In this document: one piece after another, positions 1 through 11,590 of the stretch
How positions within the stretch are numbered: position 1 is the first letter of the stretch
How the letters are laid out: the number at the start of each line of letters is the position of its first letter
NCBI GenBank assembly: GCA_030278955.1
Contig: JAOANR010000014.1
Span: 26,476,068 to 26,540,067 of the forward strand
Source: Hygrophila difformis
Lineage: Eukaryota; Streptophyta; Magnoliopsida; Lamiales; Acanthaceae
Direction of reading: 5' to 3'
Length of the DNA stretch: 64,000 nt
Translations under genes and position numbers: made by a program
The notes under the pieces: generated by a model
Databases searched by the model: none
What the model saw: only the letters and a program-made list of their open reading frames with translations
What the model was told of the DNA's origin: nothing

Positions 1-4
1 GGAC

Positions 5-550
5 ATGGCTCAACAAGTCGAGATAATTCAAGGAAAGATGAGAGCCACTCAAGATCGGCAAAAGAGTTATGCAGACGTGAGACGGCAAGACTTGGAATTT
101 CAAGTCGGCGATAAGGTCATGCTGAAGGTATCACCGATGAAGGGTGTGATGCGCTTTGGCAAGCGAGGAAAATTGAGCCCACAATACATAGGATCGTATG
201 AGATTCTAGAAAGAGTCGGTAATCTAGCATACAGACTAGCTTTACCGCCACAATTGGCTCGTGTCCACAATGTGTTCCACGTAACACAATTGAAGAAGTA
301 TGTGCACGACCCGACCCACGTACTCCAACCAGAGGAAATTGAATTGGACGATGATTTAAGCTACGAGGAAGTTCCGGTGAAAATTCTTGACTTCAAGGAG
401 ACAGTGACAAGGAATAACACCGTCAAAATGGTTTAGGTTCTTTGGTCGAACCATGAAACTGAGACGGCAACATGGGAATTGGAAGCAGACATGAAGGAGC
501 GTTACCCGACCCTATTCCAAGATGAAGCAACCATAGTTATGGGGACATAA
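5..550 (+). pseudogene. Ty3/gypsy chromovirus polyprotein, C-terminal end (integrase tail + chromodomain)
   Basis: The frame is open from the window edge and reads the end of a gypsy integrase. It has the GDKVMLKVSP block, the GKLSPQYIGSYEI block and the VHNVFHVTQLKKY block, all typical of the region before the chromodomain. The chromodomain follows (EEVPVKILDFKE, then VLWSNHETETATWE and YPTLF), the form found in Tekay-type chromoviruses, where it is thought to steer insertion into heterochromatin. A TAG at 434-436 interrupts the chromodomain just before VLWSNH, where relatives carry a sense codon (often Lys). The same frame then runs on to TAA at 548-550. The copy therefore looks inactivated by one nonsense change. 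The rest of the element lies outside the window. Confidence 0.9.
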
Positions 551-560
551 CTGTAGTCTT

Positions 561-780
561 AAGAGGGGGAGGATGTAACGGCCCGAATATTTCCGGATAT
601 TTCTGTCCGAATATTTTGTACCCCAAATAAACAAATTCAAATTATTTTGAACTACGTAATGACTTGATCCCTTCACGGAGTACGTAGACAACTTGGAAAT
701 TTCAATTCTAGGTTCAGTCAAATAATAACAAACAACAACACACAATAATACAATCACTTAATCAAACAATTCCCGAACTC
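561..780 (+). mobile_element. Polypurine tract and shortened LTR remnant of the first gypsy element
   Basis: A purine run at 561-573 directly precedes TGTAACGGCCCG at 574, the expected polypurine tract followed by a 3' LTR start. Only about 200 bp of LTR-like sequence follows, including a segment around 650-695 (CTACGTAATGACTTGATCCC) resembling the 3' part of gypsy LTRs. After about 780 the sequence switches to the tail of a different element. The LTR is therefore truncated or internally deleted; the exact right edge cannot be set by eye. Confidence 0.55.
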
Positions 781-835
781 GCTAGATGACAAACCACAAC
801 TTCGAGGACGAAGTTGATTCTTAAGGAGGGTAGAC

Positions 836-3705
836 TGTAATACCAGTAATTTTTAGGATATAAAATAGAATTTAATCCGATGAGAAAAAAGGTCTTGTTT
901 CCGAGAACCCGTAAAGTCGGAAATGCACGGAAGTCAAAACCGACGGACTTAAGATTTCAAACGTGAAATCAATTTAGGTCGGAATAAATTTAGGATGGGA
1001 ATCGTAATCCGAGAATGACCCGGAAAATCGGAATCCGAGAACATAGAGGGATAGAAGTCCGAAAGAGATGAGGAAAGGCTCGACGGATCGGACGACCCGC
1101 CCGGACCGAAGTCCAGGCCTTAGCCGCGCGGTATCCGCGCGGTGTTCCTAAAGGCAGCGCGCCAACCCCATGGGACAGCAGCTGACAGCTGCCCAAGAGC
1201 GATCTCAGCGATTTTCTTACCATATTTTCAACCCTGACTTTGGAAACTCAATCCCGAAGGAGGGAATGTGTATGTGGTCGGCTCTAGGGGTCTTGAGACT
1301 CATTATTTCGAATTCCCAAACCCTAGCAGCCCTAAACACTCCCCAATTCCTCCCAAGTTCATCCAACACCCGAAATCACCAACTTCGAACTTTCCGATCA
1401 CTTTCCGGCGACGAAAATTGACGGAGGCGGCGTGGAATACAAGATATTTAGTGCTCCAGATTGCGGTAAGTCATTCATAGGTTTTATTTTACATTTTCAA
1501 ACCCGATAACTCGATCTAACATCGGATTTCTTCTTTCGATTTGAATTCGTGGCCAAAGTTTTAAGCTTTGTGTCGAGGAGACCCGTTCGTGGTGATTTTT
1601 GGACAAGCCGAGCAACCCTAGGATGACCAAACATTCTATTACAGTAAGTTGATGCCTTTCATATCAATACGGGTGGCTTAGGGGCGTCCGAATTAGTGTC
1701 TTTGTAACGAAATGTAAAAATCGAACCTAAAAACCCTAACTTGCACGTTTTCTGAAATCCATGTAAAACTCATATTTCGAGAGTCCAATCCGAGAAACTC
1801 AAAACTAGACTTTTGATCCTAACACATTAATCTATGTTGTGTAAAAATTTCAGAGATTTTCATCAACGTTTGCTATCTCAAATCGCATCGAACATAAACT
1901 GTTTTCTAAACTCTTTTCAAAAAACTGACAGTGCATATGTCCAAACTTGATGAGCATGTTTCTATAATTTTTAGTCCGATCTATCTTTGCAATGTAAACA
2001 AACGTTGTAGATAATCATGTCTAGTATGTGTATATAAAATTTCAGAATTTTTGGAGTCCATTTGATATGTCAAAAGGTCGATTTTCTGAACTGTGTCAAA
2101 ACTGAATCCTGACAGTGTATTGGTTGTGAAGTAAACTCAATTTTTGACATGTTTCCTCACCTTATTTCGAAATCGTTAAAACACAAAAGTTGTTAGTTAG
2201 GGTGTTTTTGATTGTACAAATTTCAGATTTTTCGGACTTGAAATGAATTTTTAAATTGAAAAGGCGTAAACTGTGACGCCAAAAGATTTTAAAACGAAGA
2301 ACAAACGGTCGAAACCTTGAAATACGATAAATCTATACTTTTGAAAAATCCCGTTACACTAAATCAAAACGATATGAGATACTTTGGTGGAGGGTGAGTG
2401 CTCTGCAGGGTGCCCCTCTAGCCTTTCTCTGCGGGCCTACAATGGACGAGAGAGTTCGAATGAAAGACTATGCCTAAACGGCATGAGATACATGGTCTAC
2501 ACTCTCGGGAGTATCCGTATGGATTCCCGAGGCTCCGGAGTGTTACTGGGTATGACAGATACGGCTGCAGCCGCCGGACGACCGGCTACACTAAATATTA
2601 TTGAGTGGTGACGTAACGGGGGAAAATAAAAGACTTAAATTCTTTTACGTATTTATTTATTTATTCATGTCTTTAAATTATGCATTTAAAATTTTGCCTT
2701 AAATTTTATGCCATGTTAAATTATTATTTATGAAATTAAATGCATGTTTAAGAATACACATGAAATTCTTATTTTAAATTGGTAAATGAATTGTTGTGTG
2801 CATGCTTAGGAGTAAAGTTTAATTATTTAATTAAACCCCTTTATTGCTATGTTAGGATCGACTTACTCGGTATTTTATAATACTGATAAATTTGTTGTTT
2901 TCCCTTTTCTTTCAGAGTATGAAGAAAATGCATGAGCATATGCATTCGGGGGACATTTTTAAACATTGAATTGTCATTTTATTATGATACTTGCATATCG
3001 GGTCTGTATAACCCGAGTTTTGGCCATGTTGTATTTTATTATTTCCGCTGCGATATATTAGTATTATTATTATGTGTGGATGAGACTTTATTATTTTTAT
3101 TAAATAAATTCCGAACTTGTTTTAAAACCCTTTACAATACCTATAGCCTTGCATCTCTTTAGTAAGCTCGGAGAATCCGTGTCTTGCTAGGGAGAATCCG
3201 TGTCTTGAGCCGAAAGGGCAACCGAAGTCGAAAAATCCGGAGTCGGGCGAGAAAATCCCGCAACGACGCTGCTGCTTGATCTGGCGCGCCCTTGGCGCGG
3301 TTTTCCTTCAGAACGGGCCACGACCGCGCGGCCTTGGTCCAGGCTGCGGCCTGGGCCGGGTCTTGCGATCCGCCGGGCATTTTCTCCTCTCTTTTGGACT
3401 TCTATCTTTCTATGTTCTTGGACTCCGATTTCTGGGCTATTTTTGGACTCCGATTTCCTATCTTAATTTTATTCGAATCTGAATTTACGTTTGGACTCGA
3501 ATTATTGAGTCCATCGGTGTTGGGTTCCCGTGTAACGATTTATTTAATTGAATTGTCTTTGGCTTTACAGGTTCTCGGAACTTTAATTCCTTTTTAAATT
3601 AAACTCCATTTCTCATTTCCTTATGATTCTTTATTTATTTATTTTATTTATTTATTTGTTGTATTTATTTATTTATTTTATGTTGCAAAATTCTTGGGTA
3701 TTACA
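836..3705 (+). mobile_element. Long LTR (about 2.9 kb) of a second gypsy element
   Basis: It begins TGTAATACC at 836 and ends GGTATTACA at 3697-3705, so the two ends are perfect 9-bp inverted repeats, as expected for an LTR. It is preceded by a polypurine-like stretch (TTAAGGAGGGTAGAC, 821-835) and by about 40 bp that read as a gypsy polyprotein tail (NFEDEVDS then stop, about 799-823). The length near 2.9 kb fits Tekay/Del-type chromoviruses, which have unusually long LTRs. No ORF inside it looks like a gene. The partner LTR is not in the window, so insertion age cannot be estimated. Confidence 0.75.
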
Positions 3706-6243
3706 GTAACCTACCTATTTCTTCAACATTCAATTTCTGCACGTAATTCAATACACATTTCTAATGATCAATAACTCATCAATAACTCAAAACGTGTAGA
3801 AGTAAAAATTCTAAAATTTTGATTTTTTAAAACTACATGATGAGACGAATCTAACGAGATCCCACTTGTATTGTTTAAGCATTAGTCAAAGTTGGATAAT
3901 AAATATTAGCAAAAGTCAATCCCTTTTCACTATAAAAAAAAAAATAATGGAATTATATAAATGCATAGTGCACTTTCAAAATATAGAAGAACCAAATTTG
4001 AGCAAAATTCACATTAGATAATTTAATTTCATTAATTATTATAGATAAAGAATACTACTAAATACTGTAAAGTACGGTATGTACAAAAAATTTTATGGGT
4101 TGATATTATATTTATTCGTTAAATATAATTTCAATATTTGTTATTATTCTTAACCAATACTCATGAATTGAAATTATAGTTTAAGAAAATATTGTAAAGT
4201 ATTAATAAGTGCTTTATAGATTGATATTATATTCATTGATGAATAGATTATATTTGTATTAGATAAATTGCATTTTCCTAGCATGTACAGGCTGTTAAGC
4301 TAAAAAAATTAGATAAATTGCAATACAACTAAGTGATGAAACTATAGTCATTTTAATTTGTCAATGGATACATTCACGTGAGTATTTCTTTTATTTTTGT
4401 AATTTAATTTGGAAATATCTATATCTTTGTGAAATTTTTAATTTGTCAATGTTATAGAGTGAATCAATATCAATAATTATTTACCGAGTGCAATGTAATT
4501 TCACATACTTTCTTTGTCAATGTATGACATTAAAGTCGTGTGTAGAAAGTTTTTTATTTTTTCTTTTTTCATTTTTTTGTCATTTCAACTATTGTTTGTT
4601 GTATAATGTGGTACTAAATTGTAGTAATATATAAACATTGGTAATGACATATGTCTATTGGTTGAGTGCCATGCAATGTATATATGTACTCATGTAATGC
4701 TTAAAATAGTTTAAGTAGTTTGGGAAATGTAGCTGACATAATAAAATTGAACAATTTTATTTGTAAAATTTGATATTTTTATTCCATAGTCCAGATTTCC
4801 GCCTAACTAGGCTAATTACCTAAGAGATACATAACTAGGCTAAGCAATTGCCAAAAACCTAGATAAAAAAGAAAAAGGATTTTTGCGGATTGATTGTGTT
4901 ATCCTCGATCTATATGAGTTGATCTTGTATTTATTGGGAGATGGTGTAACCACTCTCTGCAGTCGACCACCCTATATACAAAAAACTGCTCGGATGCCTT
5001 CAACGCTTCTGATCTGTTGGCCTTCAACGCCTTCTTCAACCCTCCCGGATGTGCACTTTCTACATTTGGTCGGCCTGCAGAGCCCCTTGGCAGTTGGCAC
5101 CCCAAAGTTTCATGTCATGGCATATTGGTCAACCAGCTGGGCCTTTTACAAATGCACCACTTCTGCTCTCCAGTCGATCAAAGCTCTTTTATTTCTTAGC
5201 TTGGACAAAATTCCCCTTCCTACTAGGCTACTAGGGCGTGTCGACTCAGGCCATTTTAATGGTTTTGATATTCTTTTTTTTACTTGTCTTTACCCTGTCT
5301 GATAGACCATGCATGACGTCTCTCCCGTTCGACCCGGCCTGTGCTACGTTCATTTTCTTGCTTCTCTCTCCCATGCCCCCAAGTTAACCATCCCCTTAAT
5401 TCTAGGATGGTCTCGTCGATCAGTCCTCCTTCCAGAGGTCTGATATTTACTGGTACTTAAAATGGAGGATACACTAGGACTCACCTATGTTGAGCAGAGC
5501 ACAACATTTGTGTGGATTTCTACAACGCTTTAACTGTGTAGAATTTAGAATTAATGTGAAAAGAGATTTCAATAATTTACTCAAGATGTAAGTGACATTC
5601 CATACATAATGTTTGATTCATTAAATATGAAATGTGTCCAAAAAGAAAAGAAAATCACTCCTCCCACAATTCTTCGACTTCAGCAGAATTTCATGATACT
5701 TGGTGTGACAAGTTTATAGTACTATTTCGCACCAAATTCGACACATTCAGTTTGTTATAATAGGTAATGTCTCGGAGTCAATTCAGGTAACTGATAAGTG
5801 AATTGCTTTTTTACCTGTTAGTTTAATCAACTATTTATTCTATATTTAGTTGTTTCTACAACAATTAGGGGATTCGAATTGTTTCTCATATCAAAAGTAG
5901 GCATATATTATCCTCTAAGTAAGTCGAAAGGGCATGTTCCTTCATTTGAAGTCTAGTATCTGTTTGTCAAAGGGAATGTTCAATTAATTCTTTTAAAATG
6001 TTGATCAAGGTTACCAAATTTTTGAAAGCTAAGGTTTTCTCCGGATTGCTGAATTTATTTCGTCACTCGTTTAATCCAATTAACGAGATTTTCCTCTGGA
6101 TCACATTCCTTGCGTTGCGTGTTGTTGAAGTCCTAGAAGTAATTTTTGAATTTTCGGTGATGATTTGGGACGATGAACAATCATGATATTGAGCTTAAAA
6201 GGAAGATTGTCCAATTGCCCAAGGGGCGCATATGAAATACTAA
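3706..6243. other. Gene-poor AT-rich stretch with a Stowaway-family relic
   Basis: No convincing gene is seen. At about 3735-3945 there is a relic of the same MITE family found intact at 6753 and 43896, recognisable by AAAATTCTAAAATTTTGAT followed by GAGACGAATCTAACGAGATC. The segment 4860-5330 is less AT-rich and holds a 139-codon frame, but it has no recognisable domain and overlaps other equally long frames, so it is not called as a gene. Confidence 0.5.
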
Positions 6244-6706
6244 GGGCCCGTTTGGATTGGCTTTTGAAAAAAGCAGAAGCCAAAAGTAGAAGCAGAAGTA
6301 GAAGTCAAAAGCAAAAGCATGTAATTTTTGTGTTTGGATTGAATGTTTGAAAAGCGGCTTTTTCTAAAAAATATGTTTGGATGAATAAAAATGAAAAGTG
6401 CTTTTAGAGTGTGGTAATTACCAAAAAGGACATGCTACTTAATATGATAATAAGATATATTTATAGTGTAATTTATATTAAGTAGTGGGGGTATTTAAGT
6501 CCTTGCACATTTTACGAGGTGCTTTTGGCTTCTGCTTTTGGGAGAAGCACCCCCTGTGCTGCTTCTCCCAGAAGCACTTTTTTCGCTTTTCGAGGTGCTT
6601 TTGCTTTTTCTTAAAAGCCAAAACAAACACCTAATTTCTACTAGAAGTGCTTTTGGCAGAAGCAAAAGCCAAAAGCACCTCCCTAGAAGCCAATCCAAAC
6701 GGGCTC
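6244..6706. mobile_element. Tourist-like (PIF/Harbinger) MITE
   Basis: The 463-bp element starts GGGCCCGTTTGGATTGGCTT and ends in its near-perfect inverse (AAGCCAATCCAAACGGGCTC). It is flanked by TAA on both sides (6241-6243 and 6707-6709). The terminal GGGCCCGTTTG and a TAA target duplication are the signature of PIF/Harbinger elements. The interior is rich in repeated AGAAGC/AAAAGC motifs and has no coding potential. Confidence 0.88.
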
Positions 6707-6752
6707 TAAACCGTATTTGATGGATTTCTTTTTAGCAGGTACCAAACATATA

Positions 6753-7014
6753 CTCCATCTGTCTCATTTGAAATGTCCCAAAACTTTTGGGCACGTAGTT
6801 CAATGCATTTGTTTAACAGTAAATATCTTAAAATGTAGAAAAGTAAAAATTATAAAAAAAATATATATATTTTAAAACTACGCGATTAGACGAATCTAAC
6901 AAGACCAAACTTGATTACTTTTTTGTTTATATAATTATGATAACATTAGGTCAAAGTTGATCAATTAACAGTTACAAAAGTCAAAATGGGACGTTATAAA
7001 TGGGACAGAGGGAG
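6753..7014. mobile_element. Stowaway MITE (Tc1/mariner type)
   Basis: The 262-bp element is bounded by TA on both sides (6751-6752, 7015-7016). The ends CTCCATCTGTCTCATTT and AAATGGGACAGAGGGAG are imperfect inverted repeats of the CTCCCTCCGTCCC Stowaway type. It contains the internal TTAGACGAATCTAACAAGA motif shared with relics elsewhere in the window. Confidence 0.9.
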
Positions 7015-7016
7015 TA

Positions 7017-7428
7017 TAAACTTTGGGTGAGTGGTATTTTTTAATAAGTTCCTTTTTTTTTAATTGCTCTTAATCTTCTCAATTTATTATAACAATCAAT
7101 GTATTTTTTGTACATTTTTGAGTTGGTGCATATTGATTATGTTTCAATATGTTATAAAAAAATGCATATATATATCCAATCCAAAACTTTTAATTATAAA
7201 CTCACATTTTATCAAATTATAAATTTTAAATACACAATATGTGAAATTCATATAATTTCGAATTCTCATTTCAAATCCGTTATTAAATTCAGTAAAAATG
7301 ACAATGGAATAGCTTCGTTCCCGGAATAGCAATACCCTCATACGCTTTTCCCAAACCTTGATTCCCCAACCGGAGAGTTTATCTGTTCCCATTGGGAGTT
7401 GGGACAAAATTATTCCACCTTTCACTTC
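7017..7428. other. Short AT-rich intergenic stretch
   Basis: No gene or repeat is recognised between the MITE and the LTR element. The last five bases (ACTTC, 7424-7428) are the left target-site duplication of the gag-only LTR element. Confidence 0.5.
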
Positions 7429-8008
7429 TGTTATCACCCAAAAAATATTTGAGCCCATGAGCTGAGGCCCAATACGCATCGGTCCAAGTTGTTAAGCCCA
7501 GTCCACATTGCTGCATAGGAATTATCGAGCAAAAATAAGAAGGCGGATAAGGACTGGCGGCGGTTTCCCCGAAATTGAAGGTGGAGGAACGTGGCATCAT
7601 AGGGAGTTTGGCAGTCTGGCTTGAAGCATTAACCACGCTAGCAAGAGAGGGGCGCCACCATCCGGAGAAGATCGTTGTGATATTAAGACAGAGCGTCATC
7701 GTTGGGACGGTTCATTGGAGCAGATTGGGGTAACGTCTGAATTAAGGCTGGAGAGGTGACTCCTTATAAATACTAGAGGCAGCATCCAAGAGTGGACATC
7801 TTCAACTTCTCCAAGAGAATCCGCACCTTAATTTTTCTTTACTTTTTGTTGTATTTCCTTCTGCAAATTCTTTTCATTCCGCAATTTCCATTCCTCTACA
7901 AAGCTTTTGTTACTTCCTGTAATTTCTTTTCTGCATTTCATTGTAACATTTCCCAAGTTCATCAATCGAAAAGAGGTTTTTCCCCTCTGCAAATTTCTTC
8001 GGTTAACA
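7429..8008 (+). repeat. LTR1 of the gag-only element (5' outer LTR)
   Basis: 580 bp, starting TGTTATCACCCA and ending GGTTAACA. It shares with the other copies the block CATAGGAATTATCGAGC near its 5' part and a pyrimidine-rich 3' half (TTTTCTTTACTTTTTGTTG, about 7832). A TATA box (TTATAAATACT, about 7763) lies about 35 bp before AGGACATC/GTGGACATC-type sequence that is conserved in the other LTRs, marking the likely transcription start. Confidence 0.85.
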
Positions 8009-8009
8009 A

Positions 8010-8028
8010 ATTGACACGCCCAGTGGGA
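8010..8028 (+). promoter_or_regulatory. Primer-binding-site-like sequence after LTR1
   Basis: ATTGACACGCCCAGTGGGA lies 1-2 bases after the LTR end. The equivalent site after LTR3 (12930-12948) reads ATTGGCACGCCCGGTGGGA. This motif is frequent at the start of the internal region of plant gypsy elements. The tRNA it pairs with is not assigned here. Confidence 0.6.
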
Positions 8029-8051
8029 CACGAAGTGGAAACCATATCCGC

Positions 8052-9422
8052 TTGAAAGAGATGTCTCTACGAAAGCAAATGTATGTTAGATCATATGTTG
8101 CAGAATACGCCGGTGACACGATGGTAAACACTACACCATGGGGAGTCATTCAGACCCCCACAGTTTCGGAGCAGATACGGCTATCAATGACAGAATCGAT
8201 GGCTGAATTCATACCCCTATTTACCAAGCACCTCATTGATGCACTGCGGCCTGCTATGGCCGACCAGATCGAGAGAGTATGTAGTTCCGTGCGTCTCCAG
8301 CGGGATGGAATACTCCTATGAACGGCACAAGTGCGCCGCCTAGTTTCCCGTGTCTAGGGTCGTCAAGCGGCCAGCGGAGGACTTGGAGCCACACCATGCC
8401 AGCAACCATCTTCAGAGTCTGGCGGCTTGGCACGTGTTTTTCAGTTGCCTCACCAGGCTGTTCTTTCTTATACACCAGCGGCATCGAGGGTGCCGAATCT
8501 CTGAGATGTGACACCACCAGTGCCGATCTATGCATCACCAACCCCCACGGGCTGCGGGCTGACCAACAGTGGCGTTAGTCTACCACCTTGCCAAACGGCA
8601 CCACCAATGCCGAACATGGCCTTAGTCCCTCATGTGGCGACCTTCTCGCCAATACATGGGAATACATTCTCAATACCTACCACGAACCCTAGCTGGGCAC
8701 CTTCAACGCTAGGGGGCAACCACCTCAAAAGACTAAGAGTCCACTTACAATTACGGTTCGAGACATTGAAATAACCGCCAGTACAATGGCACACATGCTG
8801 CCTGAAGTAAAAATATTTAATTGTGCAGGACTCCACTAGCCTTGCCCAGCCAGCGGAGAAAGCGTCTCGCTTGGAAAAGTTCCTAGCGGAACAAAAAGAG
8901 AAGCATCCTCCTACGCGCAGAATCCACTTGAAGGAAGTGAGGTTAAGTGAAAAGGACAAAGAGCCCCCGAAAGTGGCGGTAGAAGAACTAATACAGACTG
9001 TTGGGCCATACACATGTGCGGCCTTCAAATCATCAAGACAAGAAGAGGCCAAGTCTGGGCTTGAAGAGGACCTCTTTGGTTTGAGTAAAGTAGAACAAGT
9101 GTTTGTTTCTCTACTCAAAGATGATGCGGTTAAGCTGCCTGAAGGGCGGAAGTTACTGGCGCCCGTGTACGTTCAGCGCCAATTGTTCTATTTGCAAGCA
9201 GGCATCAATCTATTTCCAAGCATGCAAGATAGGGCATATGGTTTCATTTCATATAATGGCCATAAAGATCGGGGCAATGAACCCAGGAAGAAGCAGACGC
9301 CTCCCTTGGGGAGTGAGATCACAAAGTTAGCCTGGAAGATCCGCAAGAAAGGCATGAGGCCACCATGGCCTCTAAGGCATCCAAGAGTATGTATGACCTC
9401 TAAGGCCTGCAAGAGGCCGTGA
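8052..9422 (+). pseudogene. Degenerate gag copy 1
   Basis: The N-terminal part (8052-8321) reads SEQIRLSMTESMAEFIPLF, matching SMTESMAEIMPLL of gag copy 2. The C-terminal part (8823 onward) reads AEKASRLEKFLAEQKEKH, matching AARLEKFLEEQDEK of copy 2. Between them, relative to copy 2, the segment from about 13750 to 14320 is missing. The junction falls near 8715-8770, so the core gag (capsid-like) domain is absent. Several frames are needed to read the copy. Codons after about 9110 continue in frame for roughly 100 residues without a recognisable domain and then run into the repeat array. The copy is non-functional for capsid formation. Confidence 0.75.
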
Positions 9423-9880
9423 GAGGCAGTCATGGCCTCAAAGACCTCTAAGAGGTTGTTGAGGCCTCTAAGGTCTCCAAGAGACCGCCATAGCCTTTGA
9501 AAGGCCGCCTTGGCCGGTCGTCATGGCCTCTAAGGCATCCAAGAAGCCGACATGGCCTCTAAGGCCTTCAAGAGGCCGCATTGGCTTCCAAGAGGCTGTC
9601 ATGACCTCTAAGGCCTTCAAGAGGTCGCCTTGGCCTCCAAGAGGCCGTCGTGGCCTCTAAAGCCTTGGCGTTCAAGAGGCTGTCATTGTGTAAGGCATCC
9701 AAGAGGCCGCCATGTCTTTTAAGGTTTTCAAGATGCCGATTTGGCCTTCAAGAGGCTGTCATGGCCTCTAAGCCTTCAAGAGGCTCCCTTGGCCTTCATG
9801 AGGCTGTTATGGCCTCTAAGGCATTCAAGAGGCCGCCATGGCTTCTAAAGCCTTCAAGAGGCCGCGTTGGCGGGGACTCA
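9350..9880 (+). repeat. Tandem array of hairpin-forming units of about 30 bp (GGCCTCTAAGG...CAAGAGGC)
   Basis: Imperfect units of roughly 30 bp repeat through this stretch. Each holds GGCCTCTAAGGC followed by TTCAAGAGGCC or TCCAAGAGGCC. GGCCTCT and AGAGGCC are reverse complements, so every unit can fold into a short stem-loop. The units have drifted and some are merged (for example around 9440-9500). Confidence 0.8.
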
Positions 9881-10270
9881 ACGCGCAGCAGCTGGCGCAA
9901 GCGGCTCCCTCACGGCAGCAAGGCCATGAAGGCCGAGGTTGAGGCGGGCGACTGAGGCCTTCAAGCTCAGGCGACTGAGGCCGTTAGGTGCAGGTGACTG
10001 TGGCAGGCTGCATGACTAGATGAGCAGGTCGTATAATCGGCTGAGCAGGCTACATGACTGGCTGAGCAGGCTGCATGATGGCAGCTGAGCAGCAGGATGG
10101 CGGCTGAGCAGGCTTTAGGATGGCCACTAAGCAGGCTGTAGAATTAAACGACGGATGAAGCGTGGAGCATGGTGGCTGGCGGCTCGTCCAAGTGCAACTG
10201 GCGGTAGGTACTTGGAAGACGGAGGCTGAACAGAACTTGATGGCGGCTGGTATAGGACTCAAGGTCGGTG

Positions 10271-10830
10271 GCTGGCAAGGCCCTCATGGCGGCTGGAAAG
10301 ACCCTGGTGGCGGCTGGCAAGGCCCTAGTGGCGGCTAGCAAGGCTTTCGTGGCGGCTGGACTTGTTGAACGACGGCTGGCATTGTGAGTGTAGGCGTCTG
10401 ACCGGAGGCGATACTGGACGGCGACTGCTCCAAGGGCGGTGTGAAGCTGGCAGTTGGCGGTGCAAAGCTGAAGGCTGGCGACACAAAGCTGGCGGCTGGC
10501 GATGTGAAGCTGGAGGCTATGGCGACAGACAGCCGTGGCTGGAGACGTCAAACGGCTGGCGACCTTCCTTCCCGTGCAAGGCGGATGACAGCCCGAGCTA
10601 GGCGGATGACAGCCCGAGCAAGGCGGATGACAGCCTGAGCTAGGCGGATGACAGCCTCAGCTAGGCAGATGACAGCCTGAGCTAAGTAGATAACAGCCTA
10701 AGCAATGTGGATAACAGCCTGAGCTAGGCGTAGCAGCCTGAGCAAGGGTGATAGGAGCCTGAGCAAGGCGGATGGCAGCCTGAGCTAGGCGGATAGCAGT
10801 CTGAGCAAGGCAGATAGCAGCCTGAGAAGC
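10271..10830 (+). repeat. 21-bp-period repeat arrays, first block
   Basis: There are three sub-arrays with the same 21-bp period. About 10270-10358 holds four copies of GGCTGGCAAGGCCCTAGTGGC. About 10441-10530 holds copies like GTGAAGCTGGCAGTTGGCG. From about 10573 to 10830 there are around a dozen copies of GCGGATGACAGCCTGAGCTAG. The sequences differ between sub-arrays but the spacing does not. Confidence 0.8.
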
Positions 10831-11105
10831 TCCCTGTGGCGGCTGGGACTTGTCGGATGGCGGCCTATGTTCGAACGGTGGTAGCTAGTGACAATTCGCG
10901 GGTAGCGCTGACGAATGAACAAAAAACGGCAGCCCGAAGCAGCTCAATGGAGGCTGAGAGATGCCTAGTGGCGGCTGGGAAGGCTCGGAGGGCGGCCGAG
11001 GACACTATTGGCGGCTGAGTCCTCCAAACAGACGGACCAGGCCTATTTTGAAAGCGCATATTTGTCTTAAAAATTCTAGTCAGACAAATTGCGCGATGGG
11101 GCATC

Positions 11106-11590
11106 TGTTAACCCAATAAATATTTATTTGAGCTCAATCTGCATTCGGCCCAATATTTTATTTAATTACCAGCCCATAGGAATTATCGAGCACTAAAAAA
11201 AGGGGGCGGTTGAGGTCTGTGCACGCCATTAGGGTGGTTTCCAGACCAAGCAAAGAATAAGGTCGTTGAGGCCTCACACACCACAAGGCGGTTTCTGAAG
11301 TATGAAGAGAGTGGACATTTTAAGGTGGTTGAAGCAGAGGCATGGAGTAGGACGTTGAAGACTCATCATCTATCAATAAATACAATGTCCACCAGTGATA
11401 CAAGGAACCTCCAATCAACTCTCAAAGAGGCCGCATTTTATTTCTTTACTTTCTGCAGTTCTTTTTCCTTTGTTTTTACAGCTTTCCTTTAAGTTTTCAA
11501 TCTAATTTATCAATTTCTTACAGCTTTTGTTCAATTCTTGTACTTTAATTTCAGTACTTTTGTAATTCCTTCAATTGCAATTCAATTACA
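11106..11590 (+). repeat. LTR2, internal and truncated at its 3' end
   Basis: It starts TGTTAACCCAATAAA, preceded by a purine-rich stretch (GCGCGATGGGGCATC). It follows LTR3 closely until TTCAATTGCAATTCAATTA and then breaks directly into a 21-bp array (CGAAGCTGGCGG) instead of ending in TAACA and a primer-binding site. About 45 bp of LTR end are missing. Its TATA position reads ATCAATAAATACAA, weaker than in LTR3. Confidence 0.85.

Noticed and set aside
4883..5302. A 139-codon open frame with further overlapping frames in a less AT-rich stretch
   Set aside because: No recognisable domain, no splice or promoter context, several frames equally open; not enough to call a gene.
6495..6720. Open frames on both strands within 6495-6720
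   Set aside because: They lie inside the Tourist-type MITE and reflect its low-complexity AGAAGC repeats.
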